Shown: positions 56,870 to 64,000 of the stretch, piece by piece
How the letters are laid out: the number at the start of each line of letters is the position of its first letter
Numbering within the stretch: the stretch's first letter is position 1
Source: Batkoa obscura
Lineage: Eukaryota; Entomophthoromycota; Entomophthoromycetes; Entomophthorales; Batkoaceae
Length of the DNA stretch: 64,000 nucleotides
Assembly (NCBI GenBank): GCA_030770535.1
Contig: JASVEC010000003.1
Location: 868,001 to 932,000 of the forward strand
Reading direction: 5' to 3'
The notes under the pieces: model-generated
Seen by the model: the letters and a program-made list of their open reading frames with translations, nothing else
What the model was told of the DNA's origin: nothing
The model's database searches: none
Program-made: the position numbers and the translations under genes

Positions 56870-56976
56870 TATATGAGGATGTTTTTTGGCTTCATTATTT
56901 TTTTTTCATTTTTTAGCTCTACTTGAGCGGAAAAGTTGTTAGTAAATTTCTTAAATAAAAAAATACATCCCTATAT
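56870..56976 (+). mobile_element. MITE family A, copy 12
   Basis: Forward, degraded core (TTTAGCTCTACTTGAGCGG) and altered left end ATATGAGGATG; right end ACATCCCTATATA. Confidence 0.84.
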
Positions 56977-57146
56977 ATTTAAATAATTTGAAAATTAATT
57001 TATTTTTAATTAAAAAATTACTAATTTTTAGATTTTTATTAAATATATGCTAATATAAATTAACTTTATTATGTCATATTTCCTAGAAATAAACACTATT
57101 AAAAAGCCAACTTAAAAGGATACCAGATTCAGTATTATAACCAACA

Positions 57147-57322
<176 letters not shown>

Positions 57323-57394
57323 TAAACAGTTTGAAAAGTGGAATTTTTTTAAAACTATTCAAACACCTTTATTTTTTTATAAAGTTTTTAATTT

Positions 57395-57560
57395 TATATT
57401 TTAATTCAAGTTGTTTGTTAAAGCAAGTGGCAGTATAACAACAAGATAAATTTATGTTTTGATCATATTATAACTAATTATTGATTTAATAACTTGACAA
57501 AAATAGTAAAAATAAAAACAAAAGCTAAAAACACATTAAAAAATTGATTCATTAATATAT
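57395..57560 (-). pseudogene. Relic of the 8-cysteine secreted gene
   Basis: The plus-strand text (AAGCAAGTGGCAGTATAACA, ACAAGATAAA, TTGACAAAAATAGT) lines up with the antisense of the first half of the genes at 55226 and 60349, that is the region coding the signal peptide through CTATY. Open frame and several cysteines are lost, and the second half is gone, replaced by the microsatellite flank. Confidence 0.6.
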
Positions 57561-58694
57561 AATTAGCATTAAAAGCCTTTTATTTAAGTTATCATTTGTT
57601 TTTAGATTTTAACTATTATTAATTTTGACTATTATTAATTTTAGGTTTAATATTATGTTATAAAAGATTTATTTATATTGAATAAAAAATTAAATAGTTC
57701 TATATACCATTTTATTAAAATTTATCATTTATTTCTAAGTAATTAATAATTTGAATGCATCTATCAATCAATAGTCAATATTCGCTTTAAGCTTTTTAGC
57801 TTTAAATAAGGTTTAGTCATATTTTAATAAAAACGCAGTTTGTAAATTGACTCTTTTTTTGTAAATTTTCTATAATAATTTCAATTGACAAGTTTTTATA
57901 CTATCGAATTTAGTAGTGATGAATAGTTTACCACTGGGTTAAAATAGTTGGTTGATTCCAATTAATAAAAACTACTCTGACCTTAACCCTATACATTAAC
58001 ATATACGACCTATTTTATTGAATAATTTTCTCTTAATCATTTCAACCCACTGATAAACCGCTTACTGCCAATTTAGTTTGTAAAAAATCAAAAGTTCTTA
58101 AATATTCTTTTATTTAAAGCTGCATAGCTAGCATTTTTTATTTTAGTATATTTCTTATAAATAGTTTTGATATTATAAATACAAGGACACTAGTAACAAC
58201 AATAATCAAATTGGTAACACACCAAGTTATATTTATCTATAAATAACCTTCTTTTTAATATTATAAATTTAAATGCAAGTTGGCTGGTTTTTCAAACAGC
58301 AAATTATTAAAAAAATACCTAAACAAATAACAGTTGTGAAAATTTTGCAATAACTGCACAATTGAGTTTCAACAGCTGTAATTCATTAATATAAGGATTC
58401 ATTTTTATAATATTTGATAAAGTTGATTGGAAGATTTTTATGGCAAGTTCAACTATTAACCGTTAATAATTTAACCAAAAAATATAATAATACAATAGTG
58501 CCTTAATAATATACAATTATTTTATTATAAAAATCAATCAATAATTATTATTTTTCATTATTAACAATATCAATTATCAAAGACTATAAATAGAAGTTTA
58601 ATAAGCTTTAAAATTCCTCTAAAATCTCTAATAAATTAGATATTTTGTAAAAGTAATTATCTGAAATAGAAATAAGGGCTATTGGAACAGGTTC
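57561..58694. other. 1.1 kb gene-free interval
   Basis: AT-rich; contains ACAGTTGTGAAAATTTTGCA-like words near 58327-58382 reminiscent of family B ends, too weak to call. Confidence 0.45.
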
Positions 58695-58798
58695 ATATGG
58701 GGATGTATTTTTGTTTAAGAATTTTATTAACAATCTTTCTACTCAAATATCGCTTAAAAAATGGAAAAAATAATGAAACCAAAAAAACATCACTATAT
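58695..58798 (-). mobile_element. MITE family A, copy 13
   Basis: Reverse: ATATGGGGATGTATTTTTG to AACATCACTATAT; one end base changed. Confidence 0.86.
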
Positions 58799-60056
58799 CG
58801 TTTTGATATTTTGTTATAACTACTTTTTGAAAATTGGTAGATCGACGAAGGCCATAACTGAGTTAATTATGCTATTGATTATAGAATTGTATAAGAGAAA
58901 GAGTGATAAAAGAGTTGAATTGGGAATAAAATACTGTGGTAGCATTGAAATACTCTGGGAGGTAAGTTGAAGCCTTGGAGTTTTGAAGATTCAAGTGAGT
59001 GGATAAGCCTAGCTAGAGTAAAAAATATTCATCTTTTAGGATGTTTTATTGGTATTAAGTGATGGAGGATTTAAAAGCGTTTCTTGATATTGCATCTAGC
59101 TCATCTATAATTGCTAATGTCTTTAAAAGATTTAAAATCTCTTTTCATATGTGTTTCAAGGAAAAGAGTTGTTTGGGGACAAGGGGAACCAACAATTAGT
59201 AATAATATAAGTAATTGCAAATAGCTTGAAATAATGATACTTACCTATCCATGAAACGACTAGACTCTAACTCCAAAGGAGTTGATTCTTTTACCAAATA
59301 GCACCCGAACTTCTTTGCTCCCATTATTTGTAACTTAATAAAAACACTTTCCTTTTCAAGTCCAAGGTTTAAAAAAAACAATATATGCAATTAAGTTCAA
59401 TATGTCAAACAATAAAATAGACTTATCAGAAGGCCTATTTGTGTCCACTTAATGTTGAAGCAAATTTAGAACGCTTGATTACCAAAATTAAATTTGACCC
59501 TTTGACAAATTTATTTTATTACCTGACCGAGTCAACTTAGTTACCCATATTGTTATTATGCAAAAGTAAAACTAATTTGAACAATGGTGAAAAATTAATG
59601 TGATTTTATGATTGAATTAGTTTTTTTTGCTTTTAAATAAAAAAGTTTAGAAAAACAAACGGTTAAACTATTGCTATTGCTTTCAACTTTAGATATTTTT
59701 CTCAAAATTTAATTCAAAGTATTTTATTTTATCAGAAACATATTGGAAAAAGGTTTATTTTGAAAGAAATGTTCTGTTTTTGATGTGCAGTAAAGCTTGA
59801 AGCATTAGCGAATTATTACAAACTACAGTATTTTTAACCCATCACGGTTAGTAGTAGTAGGTTAAAAATATCGTAATAACATTTTGCATAGTTACAGCTA
59901 CTGCTACTTTGTTGCGGCCTAGATACCTGTCCATTCAAAGATAGAATTTTGCTAAAATCGAGTTAAAATCTAAATCAGACTTTGAAAAAAACCAAACAAA
60001 AAAAACAATAGCTCCAAAAATTACCTCAAATTAGGTCACAATGGAATTTCAGCAGC
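58799..60056. other. Gene-free interval with an orphan exon-like piece and a hairpin
   Basis: On the minus strand 59245-59324 an ATG opens MGAKKFGCYLVKESTPLELE and continues to SSRFMDR before a GTAAGT donor, but I find no convincing next exon; it may be a gene fragment. At 59812-59882 a hairpin pairs AGTATTTTTAACC with GGTTAAAAATAT. Otherwise nothing recognised. Confidence 0.35.
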
Positions 60057-60161
60057 TATATAGGGATGTATTTTTTTGTAAGAATTTCACTAACAATCTT
60101 TCCGCTGAAATAGCGCTTAAAAAATGGAAAAAATAATGAAGCCAAAAAAAAACCCCATATA
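60057..60161 (-). mobile_element. MITE family A, copy 14
   Basis: Reverse, TATAGGGATGTATTTTTTTG to AAACCCCATATA. Confidence 0.86.
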
Positions 60162-60348
60162 AAGCTTCTTAATAATTTGGGAACTTTCCCGCTGTTTTGA
60201 GCTTTATTGTACACTCAAATAAGCTATAATTTTAATTTATAATTTTGTCAACTAGTAAAACACTTAAATTCTGAATTAAACATCACTTTTTATAATAAAA
60301 TATAGTTTATTTAATCACTGTCCAACCTATAAGTATACTCTAATCTAT

Positions 60349-60741
60349 TTAAGCTTGGGTAAAGGTACCACGGCAAGATTGACCATCCGAACGACTACTG
60401 CAGTTCAACTTGAAGGTATCCTCCTTATAATCTTCTCCTTTTTTGTTGGTTTCAATGGTAGCACCTCCAATACCACAACCAATAATAGCAGCACTGACGG
60501 ATTTATCATTTGAGTGAACTGGGCTACCAGAGCAAATTCCTCCTTTTGGAGTAGTTGCATCATCACATTTCATTTCGATTTTTTTGTCTTGGTAAGTGGC
60601 AGTACATTTACAAGATATGATGGCGTTCTCAGCGTTGTTTTTAATCATTGTTTCAGTCATTTCACATGAGTAGTTCCACTTTTGAGCAAAAGTGGTAGCG
60701 ATGAAAGCAGCAGCTAAGATGATATTGAAAATTTTGGTCAT
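60349..60741 (-). CDS. Secreted 8-cysteine protein, paralog 2
   Basis: 130 residues, intronless. Signal peptide MTKIFNIILAAAFIATTFA, mature start QKWNYSC. Cysteines in the same places as paralog 1: ISCKCTATY, MKCDDATTPKGGIC, IGCGIGGATIE, FKLNC and GQSCRGTFTQA. Between the two copies the ends and cysteine surroundings are most conserved, while the loop after the second cysteine (ETMIKNNAENAI) varies. The gene lies about 180 bp from a family A MITE, as do several accessory genes. No function can be given beyond secretion. Confidence 0.85.
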   Translation of the reverse strand: MTKIFNIILAAAFIATTFAQKWNYSCEMTETMIKNNAENAIISCKCTATYQDKKIEMKCDDATTPKGGICSGSPVHSNDKSVSAAIIGCGIGGATIETNKKGEDYKEDTFKLNCSSRSDGQSCRGTFTQA

Positions 60742-60790
60742 TTTTATTTATAATTTGAATTTAACCAGGATTTATTAAAAGTTATCGTCC

Positions 60791-60798
60791 TTTATATA
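60791..60798 (-). promoter_or_regulatory. TATA box of 8-cysteine paralog 2
   Basis: AAAGTATATAAAG context, 50 bp before the ATG, identical core to paralog 1. Confidence 0.6.
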
Positions 60799-60799
60799 C

Positions 60800-61800
60800 T
60801 TTTTGAGAATATCATTTTGTTAAAGGATAGCTTACTTGTTTCTAAATTGATAGGTCCTTTTTAGATTTGAATTAATTGTATATTAATTTAACTCGAGTCC
60901 CTCTCTTTTAGTTGTTTGGAAACTGTGACCATTTGATAAGTAAGCTAGGATTGATACTATCCATACCCAGGTCGTTTCAATTACATAAGAACCTAGATCA
61001 TTATATATAATATCAATTTACCATTTATAAATAGTTAATACTATAAAGTATTACCAACCAACTATCACCATTTAAGCATTTTTTCAACTTTGGATAAAAC
61101 TTAAACGTTACTAAAGCAAAAAGAGTTTATGTAATTAAGAAATAAAGAATAAGTTTAGTAATTCATTAAATTTAAGAATTTCATTTCCTTCTAAGTTATT
61201 ATCTAAATTATATATGTTTTAGTCATAAAAAGTAGTATATCTAGATAATTTTTTCCAATAAATTAATAAAAACTATCTTATGTGCCAAACTTAACAATTA
61301 TCATCACTCAATAAGAGTATATTTTTATTAAGCTAATAGTTGTAAGAGCATTTAATAGGTAAATAAACAATAATAAAATTATTTAATTTAGCCTTTATCT
61401 GATAATTTTAATCACAAATACGCAATAAATAATAACTCTTGATTAATGACCATCATTGTTAAAAAACCTGAAATTTACATAAAAATTTATGCAAATATTC
61501 TTTAATTTAATTTCTAAAAGTTACTCAATAAATATATTTATTATAAAGAACCAGAATTAGAATAATAGCCTAGTAACTAATATTTTGATGTTTTAATTGA
61601 CCGCTTTTTCTAAAACAACACCTTTCTAGCTTTTTAATAGTATGAAGGCATTATTTTTTTCTACATCAATAGACTAATCAAAGCCCAAGGTTCAACTTTT
61701 TATAGTATTGCTTTATTGCAAAAAGGAGAGTTGGGCAAATGTAAGGAATAAAAGGCATCTTTTTTTGAAGAAATTCGCTAAATTTTAAAAAATGCATTTA
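60800..61800. other. 1 kb gene-free interval
   Basis: AT-rich; no gene seen. Confidence 0.5.
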
Positions 61801-61986
61801 CTTTTATAGGGATATTTCATAACTTAATTTTTTTGATGAATAGTGGCAATGGTATAGAATTGCAGCGCTTAAATTCTCTAGGTTAAAATAAACTTCGTTC
61901 TTAGTTACAAAGAATATTTACTGTTGCAACCACTAACATTTTTAAGGCTAAAAAAAGAAGCTGTTTATGAAATATCCTTATAAAAG
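61801..61986. mobile_element. MITE-like element with 22 bp terminal inverted repeats
   Basis: Ends CTTTTATAGGGATATTTCAT plus AA (61801-61822) and the reverse complement of 61965-61986, with one mismatch. 186 bp, non-coding. The inner ACTGTTGCAACCACTAACAT resembles the middle of the element at 1771-1950. No second copy with these ends was seen in the window. Confidence 0.68.
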
Positions 61987-62901
61987 AAAAACCAATGAAT
62001 ATAATACATCCCCTAACTGTTCCTAGCTTTTAATTAGCCTTGAAAGTTGTAATCTTAAACCTAAATCAAAATTGAAAAAAAATTGAATTTCAATATGGCT
62101 TTTGAATGCATCCAAATAGACATACCAATTTTTAAATAAATGTTTTAAAATTATAAAAGTATTTTTTTTTGGTCGTTATACAAATGAATAATTTGCACAT
62201 TTAGCAATTTAATATACAAATAAATAAATTAGTGTCTACTTTATTAGCATAACAGGTCATTTGAACATCATTTAGTTACATCATTCGTTTTTTAAAGAAT
62301 TTTTTATAATGAATTAATATACAGGTTGGTTACATTTGTAGGTAACATTTTTAAAGTTATAAATGAAAATAAAACATGGTTAAATAAAACTAATTCAAAA
62401 ATGTTCAAGTTTGTTTATATATATATTATAGTTTATTTCAAGCTAAAATATAATAAATCATTAAAGTCATTAACATTGAAACAATAGGGCATAAAAAATT
62501 AGCTTCTTAGCTTTTAAGTAAAAAATCAAAATTACAGTATAATTTAAAAGCTTTATAATTTTAAAGTTCATTTGTGCAAAAAACAATTGTCTATTTTAAA
62601 ATAACATTTAAATATTATGCTATAATTGACATATATTAATTGTTAATTATAGAAATAAATGCTAGATACTTCAGAAATAAGTTTTAGCAGATGTGTTATT
62701 AATTATTTCACTATAATAATTCTAAATAAAAAATACAATATAATAATTTTATGAAAAAATAATTTTTTTATATTTAATTTTTTATATTTAACTTGATAAC
62801 TAAAACAATGCTTAAACTTTAAATTTTTTACTAATAAAACTTTACTAGTAAAAAAATGCTATTTTAAAAATAGTACTAACTTTATAATAAAAAGAACTAA
62901 C
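61987..62901. other. Gene-free AT-rich interval
   Basis: No gene or repeat structure recognised. Confidence 0.5.
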
Positions 62902-63006
62902 ATATAGGGATATATTTTGTGTTTAAGGATTTTACTAACAATTTCTCCGTTTAAATAGTACCTAAAAAATACAAAAAGTAATGAAGCTAAAAAAACCACC
63001 CTTATA
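62902..63006 (-). mobile_element. MITE family A, copy 15
   Basis: Reverse, one of the most diverged copies (core TTTAAATAGTACCTAAAAAA); ends ATATAGGGATAT and CCACCCTTATA. Confidence 0.8.
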
Positions 63007-63694
63007 CAAATTTATTTATTTTTTGATATTTTTATAATTCAATGTTTAATTTTATTTTTAATGTTTTTAGTATATTAAAGCTGTAGCAAAAAAAATTCTA
63101 CAAACTAAAGCAATGAAATTTTATAATTTAAACTAAAAAAATAAATGTTTAAATTGTTTAATATAAATCAAAATAGTTATAATAAAAATTATTATGATTT
63201 ATATGTTTTATTTGTTTTTGCTTTTGATTATTATAAAAAAAATTAGATGGCTTTAATTAAAAAAACGTATAATTTTTTTACATAAATTTTATGTTTGGAT
63301 ATATGAAAATTGCTTACAAAGCTTTAAAATAATTAAATAATTTTCAAAATATAATAACTAAAATTTTATATAATAATATTAATATAATAAAAAATAAGAT
63401 TAAAACCATTTTTGAATTTTTTTTATAAGTTTAATTTTTTTTTCAATATGAATTTTTTTATTTAAATATATATATATTAAAAACTTAATTACTTGCAAAA
63501 AAAATTTAATTTTTTTTTTAACATGTAATGCTAAAATCAATTTAAAAAAATACATTAGTTGTTATATAAAATTTATAAAAGCTTTATTATATAAAAAAAA
63601 AATGCAACATTAAAAATTAAAATTAAAATATTTATTTTATATTATAAAACAAGCTAATAAAAAATCTAAAACTATTTATATATAGAAAAAACAG
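63007..63694. other. Gene-free AT-rich interval
   Basis: Extremely AT-rich; no feature seen. Confidence 0.5.
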
Positions 63695-63800
63695 ATAGGG
63701 GTGCTTTTTTTACCTTTATCACTTTTTCCATCTTTTAAGCGTTATTTGAGCGGAAAATTTATTAGTAAAATCCTTAAACACAAAAATATATCCCCAGATA
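63695..63800 (+). mobile_element. MITE family A, copy 16
   Basis: Forward: GATAGGGGTGCTTTTTT to ATATCCCCAGATA; both outer ends carry the same A-to-G type change beside the TA. Confidence 0.84.
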
Positions 63801-63943
63801 TAGTTTTTAAATGTATTTTTTATTTTATCTAACTATAGCTTTTTTTATATTAAAGAAACTTCCAATTTGTTTAAATGTTTTTTTTGCTATAGCTGCAATA
63901 TATTAAAGAATTATATTTTAAAAAAAAAATTATTTTTTAATAT

Positions 63944-64000
63944 CATATGGAGGTGTTCAAATTAGCTTCATTTTTTATCCAATTTTTAAATATTTTAAAA
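63944..64000 (+). mobile_element. MITE family A, copy 17, cut by the window end
   Basis: Left half only, ATATGGAGGTG and a diverged TTCATTTTTTATCCAATTTT; continues beyond the window. Confidence 0.7.

Overview
The window looks like a gene-rich stretch of nuclear DNA from a very AT-rich fungus, probably an early-diverging lineage (Zoopagomycota or Mucoromycota grade; inference from gene content only). Genes have short introns with GTAAGT/GTAAAT donors and TTAG acceptors. Fungal marks are a Crh-type GH16 transglycosylase with two chitin-binding domains, a CBM19 protein, the mitochondrial ribosomal protein mL58 (MRPL20 family) and Pms1. A mitoribosomal protein argues against the equally AT-rich anaerobic Neocallimastigomycota. 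I saw no tRNA, rRNA, CRISPR array, virus-like element or autonomous transposon.

Two kinds of territory alternate. Housekeeping blocks, mostly multi-exon genes: 2.4-3.9 kb (PROPPIN); 17.2-23.8 kb (unknown protein, CYP33/PPIE cyclophilin, acyl-protein-thioesterase-like hydrolase, phosducin-like Plp2/PDCL3, ankyrin protein, UBC8/UBE2H-type E2); 25.3-27.0 kb (LRR protein); 39.2-54.2 kb (bHLH factor, ZCCHC9, mL58, Pms1, PIG-P/Gpi19, Utp8/NOL11-like, HAD plus 2H RNA-repair-like protein).

Accessory blocks hold intronless, lineage-specific multicopy genes with TATA boxes, among decayed copies and repeats: a LITAF-like family (4 intact, 3 decayed; 4.6-16.5 kb), two MAPEG-like genes (one broken), two KDM3-like JmjC genes (one a pseudogene that lost its iron ligands), and an 8-cysteine secreted family (3 genes and 1 relic; 24.5-60.7 kb).

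The main repeat is a short non-autonomous DNA element of about 105 bp (TA target site, TIR starting TATGGGGATG) with 17 copies in 64 kb, one inside an intron of the PIG-P gene. A 460-490 bp SINE-like repeat occurs twice, once inserted into one of those elements. Other hairpin-like elements, a 210 bp inverted repeat pair 5.4 kb apart, and an ATT microsatellite of about 175 bp complete the repeat landscape. Gene functions come from reading motifs by eye; no database search was run.
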